From: Streptococcus vicugnae
Lineage (GTDB): Bacteria; Bacillota; Bacilli; Lactobacillales; Streptococcaceae
Assembly (NCBI RefSeq): GCF_016461705.1
Contig: NZ_JAEMHW010000006.1
Coordinates: 1-54,211 of the forward strand
Direction: 5' to 3'
Length of the DNA stretch: 54,211 nt
Shown: positions 27,943 through 38,464 of the stretch, in pieces
How positions within the stretch are numbered: position 1 is the first letter of the stretch
How the letters are laid out: each line of letters opens with the position of its first letter
Program-made: the position numbers and the translations under genes
Notes under the pieces: model-generated
The model's input: the letters and a program-made list of their open reading frames with translations, nothing else
Told to the model about the DNA's origin: nothing
The model's database searches: none

Positions 27943-29646
27943 GTGAAACAGATTAGATTAAAAGAATCCAAGAATGGATCGGAATTGTTATTGGAAACCT
28001 TGGCTAGTCTGGGAATTGATACGATTTTCGGCTACCCGGGTGGAGCCGTTCTGCCACTTTATGACGCTATTTATAATTTTGATGGTATTCGCCATATTTT
28101 GGCACGTCATGAGCAAGGTGCCCTCCATGAAGCAGAAGGTTACGCAAAATCAACTGGTAAACTTGGTGTTGCCATTGTTACCAGCGGTCCTGGTGCAACT
28201 AATGCTATTACAGGTATTGCCGATGGTATGAGCGATAGCGTTCCAATGCTTATTTTCACTGGTCAGGTTGGCATGTCTGGTATTGGTAAAGATGCTTTCC
28301 AAGAGGCAGATATTATCGGTATTACAATGCCAATTACAAAATACAATTATCAGATTCGTGATGTTGCTGATGTTCCTCGAATTGTAACTGAGGCTGCTCA
28401 CATTGCAACAACTGGACGACCTGGACCAGTAGTGATTGATCTTCCGAAAAATATTTCGGCTGCAAAAACATCATTCTATCATGATCCAACGGTTAATCTT
28501 CCAAGTTATCAACCGACGTTAGAACCAAATGTCTTGCAGGTCAAGAAAATTTTGACACAGTTGAAAAAAGCAAAACGTCCACTAATCATTGCTGGTGGTG
28601 GCGTCAATTATTCAGGTGCATCTGAGGAGTTGATTGCTTTTGCAGAACGCTATAATATCCCAGTTGTTTCAACATTGTTGAGCTTAGGTGTTATGCCAAT
28701 TAATCATCCACTTTCTTTAGGGATGGGTGGTATGCATGGGTCATATGCTTCAAACATGGCATTGACACAATGTGATTTCATGATTAACTTTGGATCGCGT
28801 TTTGCAGATCGCTTGACAGGTAATCCTAAGACATTTGCTAAAAAAGCAGTTGTAGCACACGTTGATATCGATCCAGCTGAGATTGGTAAAGTGGTTAAAA
28901 CACAGATTCCAATCGTTGGTGACGCCAAGCGTACATTACAAATTCTTCTAGATGAAGATGAAGTTAAAACACGTCACGATGATTGGACAGAATCAGTTCT
29001 AGCTAATAAAGCAAAAGCTCCATTTAGTTATGATTTTGATGAATCAGTGATTAAACCACAACACGCTATTGCTACAATTGGTAAAGTTACTGATGGTGAT
29101 GCCATTGTCGTAACAGACGTTGGTCAGCACCAAATGTGGGCGGCTCAATTTTATCCATATAAAAATGAGCGTCAACTGATTACATCTGGTGGTCTTGGAA
29201 CAATGGGATTTGGTATCCCAGCAGCAATCGGTGCCAAGTTAGCTAACCCTGATAAAGAAGTTATTCTTTTTGTCGGTGATGGTGGTTTCCAAATGACAAA
29301 CCAAGAATTGGCATTATTAAATGGTTATGGTGTTCCGATTAAAGTGGTACTTATCAATAACCATTCACTTGGTATGGTTCGTCAATGGCAAGAATCATTT
29401 TACGATGAGCATCGCAGTGAGTCAACATTTGATGATGAACCAAACTTCCAAATGATGGCAGAAGCTTATGGAATTGCTCACTACAAGTTCACTAATCCAA
29501 ATACGTTGGAAGAAGATTTGAAAGTAATTACTGAGAATAAACCAATGCTAATTGAAGTAGCTATTTCAAATCGTGAACATGTTTATCCAATGGTTCCTTC
29601 AGGTAAATCAAATAGTGAAATGTTGGGGGTGAAGTTTAATGCGTAG
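27943..29646 (+). CDS. ilvB: Acetolactate synthase, large (catalytic) subunit
   Basis: A 567-residue ThDP enzyme that makes acetolactate and acetohydroxybutyrate, the first common step to branched-chain amino acids. The ThDP/FAD-binding pattern is complete: GYPGGAVLPLYD, ARHEQGALHEAEGYA with the catalytic glutamate, and the ThDP motif GDGGFQMTNQEL...VVLINN near 440-475. Start GTG behind AAGGAGG. Overlaps ilvN by eight bases. Confidence 0.98.
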   Translation: MKQIRLKESKNGSELLLETLASLGIDTIFGYPGGAVLPLYDAIYNFDGIRHILARHEQGALHEAEGYAKSTGKLGVAIVTSGPGATNAITGIADGMSDSVPMLIFTGQVGMSGIGKDAFQEADIIGITMPITKYNYQIRDVADVPRIVTEAAHIATTGRPGPVVIDLPKNISAAKTSFYHDPTVNLPSYQPTLEPNVLQVKKILTQLKKAKRPLIIAGGGVNYSGASEELIAFAERYNIPVVSTLLSLGVMPINHPLSLGMGGMHGSYASNMALTQCDFMINFGSRFADRLTGNPKTFAKKAVVAHVDIDPAEIGKVVKTQIPIVGDAKRTLQILLDEDEVKTRHDDWTESVLANKAKAPFSYDFDESVIKPQHAIATIGKVTDGDAIVVTDVGQHQMWAAQFYPYKNERQLITSGGLGTMGFGIPAAIGAKLANPDKEVILFVGDGGFQMTNQELALLNGYGVPIKVVLINNHSLGMVRQWQESFYDEHRSESTFDDEPNFQMMAEAYGIAHYKFTNPNTLEEDLKVITENKPMLIEVAISNREHVYPMVPSGKSNSEMLGVKFNA

Positions 29647-30124
29647 AATGTTGACAGCTAAGCTTCAAAATTCAACAGGTGTTCTTAATCGATTCACTGG
29701 AGTCCTGTCACGCCGACAGGTAAACATTGAGTCTATATCAGTTGGACATACCATGGAACCAAATGTTTCTCGCATCACTATTATTATTGATGTTGAGAAT
29801 TTGGAAGAAGTCGAGCAAATCATCAAACAATTGAATCGATTGATTGATGTACTTCGAGTTCGTGATATTACGGACATTCCACATTTGGAACGTGAAGTGA
29901 TTTTGGTTAAGGTTACAGCACCAACTAGCAAACGAGCTGAGATATTAGCCGTTATTCAACCTTTCCGCGCTAGTGTTGTTGACGTTGCGCCTAAATCAAT
30001 TACGATTCAGGTGACTGGTGACGGAGATAAGATTGATGCTTTGCTTCGTGTTGTTAAACCTTATGGTATTCAGAATCTTGCTCGCACAGGTGCAACAGGA
30101 TTCTCAAGAGATTTTTCTTGTTAA
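29639..30124 (+). CDS. ilvN: Acetolactate synthase, small (regulatory) subunit
   Basis: A 161-residue regulatory subunit. The N-terminal ACT domain (about 4-75), LTAKLQNSTGVLNRFTGVLSRRQVNIESISVG, confers valine feedback inhibition in the family; the C-terminal half is the second ACT-like domain. The start ATG is inside the end of ilvB, so subunit synthesis is coupled. Confidence 0.97.
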   Translation: MRRMLTAKLQNSTGVLNRFTGVLSRRQVNIESISVGHTMEPNVSRITIIIDVENLEEVEQIIKQLNRLIDVLRVRDITDIPHLEREVILVKVTAPTSKRAEILAVIQPFRASVVDVAPKSITIQVTGDGDKIDALLRVVKPYGIQNLARTGATGFSRDFSC

Positions 30125-30167
30125 AAACATTTAATTTAGTTAACATTTGCCTTACTCGGGCAGTTAA

Positions 30168-31217
<1,050 letters not shown>

Positions 31218-31245
31218 TTTTTGAAGAAGTCTACTTAATAAAAGG

Positions 31246-31268
31246 CCGATGTTAGTCATCGGTTTTTT
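31246..31268 (+). terminator. Terminator after ilvC
   Basis: CCGATG/CATCGG with five-base loop and T6. ilvA therefore needs read-through or its own (weak) promoter. Confidence 0.88.
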
Positions 31269-31324
31269 ATCTATTAATAAGCAAATTGTCATATAAAATA
31301 TTTAGATATTAGAAGAGGTAGTTT

Positions 31325-32575
31325 ATGATCTTAGCTAAGGATGTTGTTGACGCCTACGACGTCTTGAAAGATGTTGTTGAGCGTACACCCCTAGATTTTG
31401 ACCGCTATTTGTCGGAAAAATATGGTGCAACTGTTTATCTTAAACGTGAAAACATGCAGAAAGTGCGTTCTTTTAAAATTCGTGGTGCTTATTACGCTAT
31501 TCACCAATTATCAGATGAAGATAAAAAACGTGGTGTAGTTTGTGCTTCAGCTGGAAATCATGCTCAAGGTGTTGCTTTTACCTGCCATGAAATGAAAATT
31601 CCAGCAACAATTTTTATGCCTGTAACAACTCCCCAACAAAAAATTGGTCAAGTTAAATTCTTTGGTGGTCCTTATGTGACAATTAAATTGGTTGGAGATA
31701 CTTTTGATGCTTCAGCACAAGCAGCTCAAGAATTTACAAAATCTGAAGGAATGACTTTTATTGATCCTTTTGATGATGAAAATGTTCAAGCAGGACAAGG
31801 GACTGTCGCCTACGAGATTTATGAACAAGCTCAAGAAGAAGGCGTTACCTTTGACCAAATCTTTGTTCCAGTCGGTGGTGGTGGTTTGATTTCTGGTGTA
31901 GCCACTTATATCAAAGATGTTGCTCCTGAGATTGAAGTCGTTGGTGTGGAAGCGTCAGGAGCTCGTAGCATGCGTGCTGCATTTGATAAAGGGCATCCTG
32001 TTAAATTGGAAGAGATTGATAAATTTGCCGACGGGATTGCTGTTCAAAAAGTTGGTGAGAAAACTTTTGAAGTTGCCCGTAAATATGTTGATAAATTAGT
32101 TGGTGTTGATGAAGGTTTGATTTCTGAAACACTTATTGACATGTATTCAAAACAAGGTATCATTGCCGAACCTGCGGGAGCATCTTCTATTGCAGCTCTT
32201 GAAGTCATGAAGGATGACATCAAAGGTAAAACAGTTGTATGTATTATCTCTGGTGGGAATAATGATATCAACCGTATGCAAGAAATGGAAGAACGTGCCC
32301 TTATTTATGATGGGGTGAAACACTATTTTGTGGTTAATTTCCCACAACGTCCAGGAGCACTTCGTGAATTTGTAAATAACATTCTTGGTCCAAATGATGA
32401 TATTACGCGTTTTGAATATATCAAACGTGCTAATAAAGGAACTGGTCCAGTTCTCATTGGGATTACTTTAGGGGATAAGAATGATTATAATGATTTTATT
32501 GATCGTCTGTCAGGTTTTGATCCTTCATACATCAATTTGCACGGAAATGAAAGCCTCTATAATTTGTTAGTTTGA
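31325..32575 (+). CDS. ilvA: Threonine dehydratase (biosynthetic)
   Basis: A 416-residue PLP enzyme that converts threonine to 2-oxobutanoate for isoleucine. The PLP lysine is K51 in RSFKIRGAYYA; glycine loop PVGGGGLISG; a C-terminal single ACT-like regulatory domain begins near residue 335 (VNFPQRPGALREFVNNIL). This one-domain tail marks the short form. AAGAGGTAG precedes the ATG. It is separated from ilvDBNC by a terminator and shows only a weak TATAAA promoter near 31292. Confidence 0.97.
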   Translation: MILAKDVVDAYDVLKDVVERTPLDFDRYLSEKYGATVYLKRENMQKVRSFKIRGAYYAIHQLSDEDKKRGVVCASAGNHAQGVAFTCHEMKIPATIFMPVTTPQQKIGQVKFFGGPYVTIKLVGDTFDASAQAAQEFTKSEGMTFIDPFDDENVQAGQGTVAYEIYEQAQEEGVTFDQIFVPVGGGGLISGVATYIKDVAPEIEVVGVEASGARSMRAAFDKGHPVKLEEIDKFADGIAVQKVGEKTFEVARKYVDKLVGVDEGLISETLIDMYSKQGIIAEPAGASSIAALEVMKDDIKGKTVVCIISGGNNDINRMQEMEERALIYDGVKHYFVVNFPQRPGALREFVNNILGPNDDITRFEYIKRANKGTGPVLIGITLGDKNDYNDFIDRLSGFDPSYINLHGNESLYNLLV

Positions 32576-32627
32576 TGAAAAAATAAACTTCTGTTCTCTC
32601 TTAAAATTATTATTATATTGACAAGCA

Positions 32628-32662
32628 AACCTAGTTGAACTTTCCGGTTTAACTAGGTTTTT
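32628..32662 (+). terminator. Terminator after ilvA
   Basis: 13-bp stem AACCTAGTTGAAC/GTTTAACTAGGTT (one G-U) and T5. Confidence 0.92.
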
Positions 32663-32675
32663 ATGTGGATTTTCC

Positions 32676-32703
32676 TTGACTTTTTGAGAAAATAAAATAT
32701 AAT
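32676..32703 (+). promoter_or_regulatory. Promoter of the band-7 gene
   Basis: TTGACT, a 16-bp spacer, TATAAT. The predicted start near 32710 leaves a leader of about 124 bases. Confidence 0.85.
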
Positions 32704-32714
32704 TGTATTAACCA

Positions 32715-32773
32715 AAAGGTACAAAAGTGGAGGTTTGGTATTTAGGCCTTGTTTTATTATTTTTTGTGCCTTT
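32715..32773 (+). other. Structured leader at the 5' end of the band-7 mRNA
   Basis: A 12-bp terminal stem pairs AAAGGTACAAAA (32715-32726) with TTTTGTGCCTTT (32762-32773), one G-U. It encloses a GGAGG and a TTG reading frame of 19 codons (32735-32794) whose spacing from GGAGG is too short for good initiation. Confidence 0.45.
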
Positions 32774-32833
32774 ACAGCAATTAGTTGTGACTAGATGTCT
32801 AGAAAAAAGAAATAGTTTCAAAGGAGAATAATT

Positions 32834-33718
32834 ATGTTTTTGATTGTTGTTACAATTGTTATCTTGCTAATCTTAGGTGTGATTGCAAGCACACTTTATG
32901 TTGTTCGTCAACAAACAGTAGCTATCATTGAACGTTTTGGAAAATATCAAACAACTTCTGGTAGTGGTATTCATGTTCGTTTGCCATTTGGTATTGATAA
33001 GATTGCTGCACGTATTCAATTGCGTCTTTTGCAATCTGAAATTGTGGTAGAAACAAAAACGAAAGATAATGTTTTTGTTACTTTAAATGTGGCTACTCAA
33101 TACCGTGTTAATGAACAAAATGTTACAGATGCTTACTACAAACTTATGCGTCCTGAAGCTCAAATAAAATCATATATTGAAGATGCTCTTCGCTCATCAG
33201 TTCCCAAATTGACTTTGGATGAATTGTTTGAGAAAAAAGATGAAATTGCTCTTGAAGTGCAACATCAAGTAGCTGAAGAAATGTCAACTTATGGTTATCT
33301 TATCGTGAAAACATTGATTACTAAAGTTGAACCAGATGCTGAAGTTAAGCAATCAATGAATGAAATCAATGCGGCACAACGTAAACGCGTTGCAGCTCAA
33401 GAATTAGCTAATGCAGATAAAATTAAAATTGTAACGGCCGCCGAAGCAGAAGCTGAAAAAGATCGTCTTCACGGTGTTGGTATTGCTCAGCAGCGTAAAG
33501 CAATTGTTGATGGCCTTGCTGAATCTATTCAAGAATTAAAAGACGCAAATGTTGGTATGACAGAAGAACAAATTATGTCTATTCTTTTGACTAACCAATA
33601 CCTTGATACTTTGAATACTTTTGCGGCTAAAGGCAATCAAACACTCTTCTTACCAAATCATCCAGAAGGTATTGAAGATATTCGCACACAAATTTTGTCA
33701 TCATTGAAAACTAAATAA
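32834..33718 (+). CDS. SPFH/band 7 (stomatin-like) membrane protein
   Basis: A 294-residue membrane scaffold-type protein. One N-terminal transmembrane segment (about 1-21), then the SPFH domain (about 22-190) with VRQQTVAIIERFGKYQ and LRSSVPKLTLDELFEKKDEIA, and an Ala/Glu-rich coiled coil (about 185-225). Relatives organise lipid microdomains or regulate membrane proteases. No protease or NfeD partner is next to it. AAAGGAGAA precedes the ATG. Confidence 0.93.
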   Translation: MFLIVVTIVILLILGVIASTLYVVRQQTVAIIERFGKYQTTSGSGIHVRLPFGIDKIAARIQLRLLQSEIVVETKTKDNVFVTLNVATQYRVNEQNVTDAYYKLMRPEAQIKSYIEDALRSSVPKLTLDELFEKKDEIALEVQHQVAEEMSTYGYLIVKTLITKVEPDAEVKQSMNEINAAQRKRVAAQELANADKIKIVTAAEAEAEKDRLHGVGIAQQRKAIVDGLAESIQELKDANVGMTEEQIMSILLTNQYLDTLNTFAAKGNQTLFLPNHPEGIEDIRTQILSSLKTK

Positions 33719-33722
33719 TAAA

Positions 33723-33768
33723 AAAAAGTCCCTATTGCAGACGGAAGGAATTGCAATAGGGACTTTTT
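33723..33768. terminator. Bidirectional terminator after the band-7 gene
   Basis: 17-bp perfect stem AAAAAGTCCCTATTGCA/TGCAATAGGGACTTTTT with a 12-base loop. It also ends the leftward small-protein gene. Confidence 0.94.
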
Positions 33769-33798
33769 GTCTGGCATTGTTAGGGATTGAAATAGGAG

Positions 33799-33918
33799 TT
33801 AAATATTTCTTTTATACCGTTTATATTCATGGATTATTTTCAGAGCACGTTTCCGTGTTTTGATATTGGGACTTTTAAGTCTGCGATAAGCAGATGCTAA
33901 ATCAGTTTTTTCAGCCAT
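33799..33918 (-). CDS. 39-residue basic small protein (putative metal homeostasis family)
   Basis: ATG at 33918 behind a strong AAGGAGG encodes 39 residues, TDLASAYRRLKSPNIKTRKR in the middle, Lys/Arg-rich and probably helical, ending YKRYKRNI and TAA. The sequence resembles the short streptococcal/lactococcal proteins named putative metal homeostasis protein; I am only moderately sure of that label and no mechanism is known. It has its own extended -10 promoter and a palindrome over the start site, and shares a bidirectional terminator with the band-7 gene. It is too short for most gene callers. Confidence 0.78.
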   Translation of the reverse strand: MAEKTDLASAYRRLKSPNIKTRKRALKIIHEYKRYKRNI

Positions 33919-33942
33919 ATCAACCTCCTTAAAATTAGATTA

Positions 33943-33989
33943 TTAACGTTAACATTGAGTAGTATAGCACAAAACACTTAACTGGTAAA
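33943..33989 (-). promoter_or_regulatory. Small-protein promoter with TTAACGTTAA palindrome
   Basis: Minus strand: TTTACC (33984-33989), a 17-bp spacer, extended -10 TGC-TATACT (33961-33966), then the perfect palindrome TTAACGTTAA at 33943-33952, about +2 to +11. This is where a repressor would sit. Confidence 0.65.
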
Positions 33990-34031
33990 GCATTTTGTGT
34001 ATTTTAAGATAATATATTGATATTTTGGCTC

Positions 34032-34067
34032 AAAAAAACAACCTTCTAAGATATAGAAGATTGTTTT
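34032..34067 (-). terminator. Terminator of the amino-acid ABC operon
   Basis: AAAACAACCTTCT/AGAAGATTGTTTT (one mismatch). Read leftward it ends in T7. Confidence 0.9.
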
Positions 34068-34072
34068 TAACA

Positions 34073-34813
34073 TTATTTCAAGAAGCGTTGTAAGAAAACT
34101 TTTGTACGCTCTTGTTGAGGATTTTCAAAGATTTGTTCAGGTGTACCTTCTTCAGCGATAACGCCTTTATCCATGAAGATGACGCGATCTGAGACTTCTT
34201 TGGCAAATTCCATTTCGTGAGTAACGATAATCATTGTCAAACCTGATTTAGCAAGATCTTGCATTGTTTTAAGAACTTCACCAACCATTTCTGGGTCAAG
34301 TGCTGAAGTTGGTTCGTCAAATAGCATTGCTTCAGGGTTAACTGACAAGGCACGGGCAATAGCCACACGTTGTTTTTGACCACCAGAAAGTTGTTTTGGT
34401 TTTGCTTTCCAGTATTGTTCTGTCATTCCAACTTTTGTGAGGTTTTCTTTGGCAATGGCTTCTGCTTCACTGCGAGAACGTTTTAGAACAGTTGTTTGAG
34501 CAACAATAGCATTTTCCAAAACGTTTAAGTTTTCAAAAAGGTTGAATGATTGGAAAACCATTCCAAGTTTTTCACGGTATTCTGTCAAATTGTAGTTTTT
34601 TTCGAGAACGTTTTGACCGTGGAAGAGGATTTTACCAGCAGTTGGTTCTTCTAAAAGGTTAATAGAACGAAGAAATGTTGATTTTCCTGAACCTGATGAA
34701 CCAATGATTGAAATAACCTCACCTTTTTTAACTGAAAGTGAAATATCTTTAAGGACTTCATTTTGTCCGTAAGATTTTTTCAAATGTTTAATATCAATAA
34801 TAGCTTGTGACAT
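34073..34813 (-). CDS. Polar amino acid ABC transporter, ATP-binding protein (GlnQ-like)
   Basis: A 246-residue ATPase that powers amino-acid import. Walker [13 protein letters not shown], signature [15 protein letters not shown], Walker [15 protein letters not shown] and the switch histidine in VTHEM are all intact. Its ATG overlaps the TAA of the permease gene. Sequence type is that of glutamine/glutamate or general polar amino-acid importers; substrate is not decided by the ATPase. Confidence 0.95.
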   Translation of the reverse strand: MSQAIIDIKHLKKSYGQNEVLKDISLSVKKGEVISIIGSSGSGKSTFLRSINLLEEPTAGKILFHGQNVLEKNYNLTEYREKLGMVFQSFNLFENLNVLENAIVAQTTVLKRSRSEAEAIAKENLTKVGMTEQYWKAKPKQLSGGQKQRVAIARALSVNPEAMLFDEPTSALDPEMVGEVLKTMQDLAKSGLTMIIVTHEMEFAKEVSDRVIFMDKGVIAEEGTPEQIFENPQQERTKVFLQRFLK

Positions 34814-36384
34814 TATTTCACCTCTTTCGTTTGGTTTTGGTTAGCACCAGTTGTGTAAGTGTCGGCATCGAAGCGTCGTTCAATAAAGCGTAGGATGCGT
34901 GTCACTGTGAAGGTGAGAACAAAGTAGATAATCGCGATAATAGTAAATGTTTGGAAGTATTGATATGTTTGTGTTGCAACAGTATTACCTGAAAAGTAAA
35001 GTTCAACAACTGAGATAACATTCAATACTGAAGTATCTTTGATGTTGATGACAAATTCGTTACCTGTTGCTGGCAAGATATTGCGAACAACTTGAGGAAG
35101 AACGATTTTGCGCATTGTTTGACCGTGGGTAAATCCAAGTGCTGTAGCTGCTTCGAATTGACCTTTATCAACAGCGAAGATACCACCACGAACGATTTCA
35201 CTCATGTAAGCACCAGTGTTGATTGAAACGATAAAGATTGCAGCTAGTGTACGGTCGATTGAGATACCAAAGGCTTGAGCTGTACCATAGTAGATAACCA
35301 TTGCTTGTACGATCATCGGAGTACCACGGAAAATTTCAATGTAAACGCTAAGCAACCAGCCAAAGGCTTTTTGAAGTCCTGCAAGAACTTTATTCGTAGC
35401 TTTTGGAGCTGTGCGGTAAACACCAATCAATAGACCAATGAAAAGACCAACAACTGTACCAATAATAGAGATGAGAAGTGTAACCCCTGCACCACGTAGG
35501 AATTGGTTCCAGTTTTTCTTGAAGATTCCCCACATGTCAGTAAAGAAATTACTCTTTTGATCTTTTTCAGTTTTATCAGCTGGTTGTTTTTCAATCATGT
35601 CATCCATGAGTTGGAGACGATCATTTTCAGAGATGCCAGCTAAAACAGCATTAACTTTTGCCAATGTTTCTGTATCATCTTTACGAAGACCGACAGCAAT
35701 AGCAGTGTCTGCTTTAGATGTTGCAAATCCTTTGCCTTCTTCAAAGGCAATCATCTTGAAGTCGCTGTTAGCATTTTCAGCAGAGATAGCATCAGGACGT
35801 TCAGAAACGTAACCATCAATAATACCAGATTCAAGTGCTTGACGCATTTGATTGAAGTCACCCATAGCAGTTTCTTTTGAAACATCTTTGATTTGGTCAA
35901 TCAAGTTGTAAAGGTAGACACCTTGTTGAGAAGTTAATTTTGCACCTGCAAAATCTTTAAGTGAAGACGCTTGTGCAAAATCACCTTTTTTAGAAACAAC
36001 GATAACTGGGTAGCTTGTATAGTAACTATCTGAGAATGCAATTTCTTTCTTACGTTCAGCTGTAGGACTCATTCCGGCAGCAATCATGTCAATCTTTCCG
36101 GAAGTAAGTGCGGGAATCAATCCTGTCCAAGTAGTTTTGACAACGAGGAGTTCCTTGCCTAAGCTATCTGCTATTTTCTTAGCTATTTGGACATCGTATC
36201 CGTTAGCATACTGGCTAGTTCCTTCGATAGGAACAGCTCCATTAGAATCGTCATCTTGTGTCCAGTTGAATGGGGCATAGGCTGCTTCCATACCAACACG
36301 AAGATATTCGTCAGCGTTTGCGCTAGTCATTCCTCCAAAGAGAAGAAGAAGGGCTGCAAAACAACTTAAAAGTAACTTTTTCAT
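34813..36384 (-). CDS. Amino acid ABC transporter, fused substrate-binding protein and permease (GlnP-like)
   Basis: A 523-residue fusion. Signal peptide about 1-24; one type-3 periplasmic-type binding domain about 25-265 ([33 protein letters not shown]); then a HisM-type permease with about four or five membrane segments from residue 300 and the ATPase-contact loop [21 protein letters not shown]. One binding domain is fused, as in streptococcal GlnP-type proteins, whereas lactococcal GlnP carries two. It acts as a dimer with the ATPase. CAGGAG precedes the ATG. Confidence 0.94.
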   Translation of the reverse strand: MKKLLLSCFAALLLLFGGMTSANADEYLRVGMEAAYAPFNWTQDDDSNGAVPIEGTSQYANGYDVQIAKKIADSLGKELLVVKTTWTGLIPALTSGKIDMIAAGMSPTAERKKEIAFSDSYYTSYPVIVVSKKGDFAQASSLKDFAGAKLTSQQGVYLYNLIDQIKDVSKETAMGDFNQMRQALESGIIDGYVSERPDAISAENANSDFKMIAFEEGKGFATSKADTAIAVGLRKDDTETLAKVNAVLAGISENDRLQLMDDMIEKQPADKTEKDQKSNFFTDMWGIFKKNWNQFLRGAGVTLLISIIGTVVGLFIGLLIGVYRTAPKATNKVLAGLQKAFGWLLSVYIEIFRGTPMIVQAMVIYYGTAQAFGISIDRTLAAIFIVSINTGAYMSEIVRGGIFAVDKGQFEAATALGFTHGQTMRKIVLPQVVRNILPATGNEFVINIKDTSVLNVISVVELYFSGNTVATQTYQYFQTFTIIAIIYFVLTFTVTRILRFIERRFDADTYTTGANQNQTKEVK

Positions 36385-36415
36385 TTAAGACTCCTGTCTA
36401 TTCTTGTACCTTACT

Positions 36416-36444
36416 ATTTTACAGGAAATAGGGTCTGATTTCAA
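36416..36444 (-). promoter_or_regulatory. Promoter of the amino-acid ABC operon
   Basis: Minus strand: TTGAAA (36439-36444), a 17-bp spacer, TAAAAT (36416-36421). Divergent from the DUF2207 promoter. Confidence 0.82.
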
Positions 36445-36484
36445 CACGATACGCTTAAAAATAGAATATTTATACAACAGATTA

Positions 36485-36493
36485 TGATAAAAT
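36485..36493 (+). promoter_or_regulatory. Extended -10 promoter of the DUF2207 gene
   Basis: TG-A-TAAAAT, 28 bases before the ATG, with AAAGGAG between. Confidence 0.65.
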
Positions 36494-36520
36494 AGTGGGA
36501 GAAGAAAGGAGTAGGAGATC

Positions 36521-38413
36521 ATGAAAAAATTAAGACTGATTTTGGTTGCAATCATCACATTTTTAGGATTATCTGTTCAAGTTTTTGCTGACAGTGATGT
36601 TGACTACAGCATCAGCAATTATGATGGTGTCTTAACAGTACATGAGGATAATACTGCTGATTTTTATCAGACAATTACTTATCGATTTGATTCCTCTTAT
36701 AATGGTCAGATTGTGACTTTGGGAGAAGCAGGTCATATGCCTGATGGTTTTTCTGTTAACAATCAGCCAGAAGTTTCTGCTGAAGTTAATGGAGGCGATA
36801 AAACTGTTCGGTCTGTGGTAAGCGATCTTGGTGATGGTTATCAGGTAAAAATTTATAATTCTGGTTATAGTGGAGATGTAGTGACTGTTAAGTTACACTG
36901 GAAATTATCGCATTTACTTTTCCCTTATCAAGACGTCGCTGAACTCAATTGGGTACCAATTAGTGATTGGGATGAAACCTTGAAGCATGTCACTTTTACT
37001 GTTGTCACTGATAAGACGACGACTAATCGTAATCTCTGGGCTCATAGAGGTTATCTAAAATCAGCGGTTGTAAACAAATTACCCGATGGTTATCAAATTA
37101 CTACTGAAAATGTCGATGGGAAATTAGAGCTACATGCTTATTGGGATAAAGCCATTTTGACAAATGCTACAAGGTTAGCAAATAACCGTAAGGCAGATAT
37201 CATTAAGCAAGAAAATAAAATTGCTCGAAGGAGCCGATTGCTTAAACTGGTACTATTTAAGCTCGTTCCTGCTGTGATTGTTGTTTTAATCGGATTAGCT
37301 TGGTTTTTCTTCTTCAAAGGAAAACGAATGGCTAAAAAGTACGAAAAGTTTAGTCGCGATACTCGTTCCTATGAAGCGCCTGAAGATTGGTCACCTTTGC
37401 TAATTATGCAATACATTTACGATGTTGATTTGCAAGATACTGATACAAAAGGAAGTCCAATTTCACAAAAATTCAAATTTGAGACAGCTATGCAAGCGAC
37501 ATTGCTTGATTTGATTGATCGTCATATTATTACAGCAAATGATGAGGAATTGACTTGCCATCTTGATAAGCCAATGACTGATTATGAATCAGAAGTTATT
37601 GATATGGCATTTGGCGATAAAGGAACCGTGAAAATTGAAGAACTGTTTGCTGATTATCGCTTTGATGATGAGCTTGTTGATAGCTATAAGAAAAAATATA
37701 AAGGTCACACCTTAGAAACAAAACTAAACAATCTTGGTGAAGCTTTCAACAAACGCTATCTTGGTAAGTTGGAACAGATTACGGATTTAGTAGATCAAGA
37801 AATATCAGATAAAGGTCTACCAGAAATTCGTGAAAATTTAACTGATGTCATTGCTAATAAATTTGAATATGCCAAGGGTCTCCTATTCCTTACAGTAATA
37901 CCAATTTTTGCTGGCTTAGTTTACCTTTTGTTTAATGCAAATTTGGCTTTTCTTACATACGGTTTATTATTACTTTTAGTTGTTTTAAGTTTAGTTATTA
38001 TCATGGTTAAAGCGCACTACTATAAGGTCCATGGTATGATAACCGCTATAGGTCAAGAACGAATTCAAGCTTGGGTTAGCTTTACCAATATGATGCGAGA
38101 TATTAATAAATTCGATAAAGTTGACTGGCAAGGAGTCATCGTCTGGAACCGTATTTTGGTTTATGCAACGCTATTTGGCTATGCTAAGCAAGTTCAAAAA
38201 TATCTCAAAATTCATGATATTAAACTTGCTAGTGAGTCTGATTTTATGATGAGCCCTGAACTTGGTTACTTAATTGGTATGCAAACACATCGATTAGGAA
38301 TGGCTAGTTTGAATGCTGATTCAGCTGCACACTTTTCTGTTTCATCCGGTAGTTCCGGCTCTAGTGGAGGATTCTCCGGAGGCGGCGGTGGCGGAGGCGG
38401 CGGAGCGTTTTAA
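36521..38413 (+). CDS. DUF2207 family membrane protein
   Basis: A 630-residue membrane protein of unknown function. Signal peptide about 1-23 (cleavage near VFA-DSD), a large extracytoplasmic beta-rich DUF2207 domain about 25-225, a transmembrane segment about 245-268, a cytoplasmic stretch, two further hydrophobic segments about 445-490, then a cytoplasmic C-terminal region. The end is strikingly low in complexity: repeated SSG units, FSG, then nine glycines and AF. It lies 51 bases before uppP with no terminator, so the two are probably co-transcribed, hinting at an envelope role (inference). Confidence 0.88.
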   Translation: MKKLRLILVAIITFLGLSVQVFADSDVDYSISNYDGVLTVHEDNTADFYQTITYRFDSSYNGQIVTLGEAGHMPDGFSVNNQPEVSAEVNGGDKTVRSVVSDLGDGYQVKIYNSGYSGDVVTVKLHWKLSHLLFPYQDVAELNWVPISDWDETLKHVTFTVVTDKTTTNRNLWAHRGYLKSAVVNKLPDGYQITTENVDGKLELHAYWDKAILTNATRLANNRKADIIKQENKIARRSRLLKLVLFKLVPAVIVVLIGLAWFFFFKGKRMAKKYEKFSRDTRSYEAPEDWSPLLIMQYIYDVDLQDTDTKGSPISQKFKFETAMQATLLDLIDRHIITANDEELTCHLDKPMTDYESEVIDMAFGDKGTVKIEELFADYRFDDELVDSYKKKYKGHTLETKLNNLGEAFNKRYLGKLEQITDLVDQEISDKGLPEIRENLTDVIANKFEYAKGLLFLTVIPIFAGLVYLLFNANLAFLTYGLLLLLVVLSLVIIMVKAHYYKVHGMITAIGQERIQAWVSFTNMMRDINKFDKVDWQGVIVWNRILVYATLFGYAKQVQKYLKIHDIKLASESDFMMSPELGYLIGMQTHRLGMASLNADSAAHFSVSSGSSGSSGGFSGGGGGGGGGAF

Positions 38414-38464
38414 AAATGCCCCAAATCTGCTATAATTGAAGGGATATTAAATTAAGGAGAGCTT

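Noticed and set aside
32735..32794. 19-codon leader peptide starting TTG in the band-7 leader
   Set aside because: Only one base separates GGAGG from the TTG, too close for efficient initiation; kept only as part of the leader structure.
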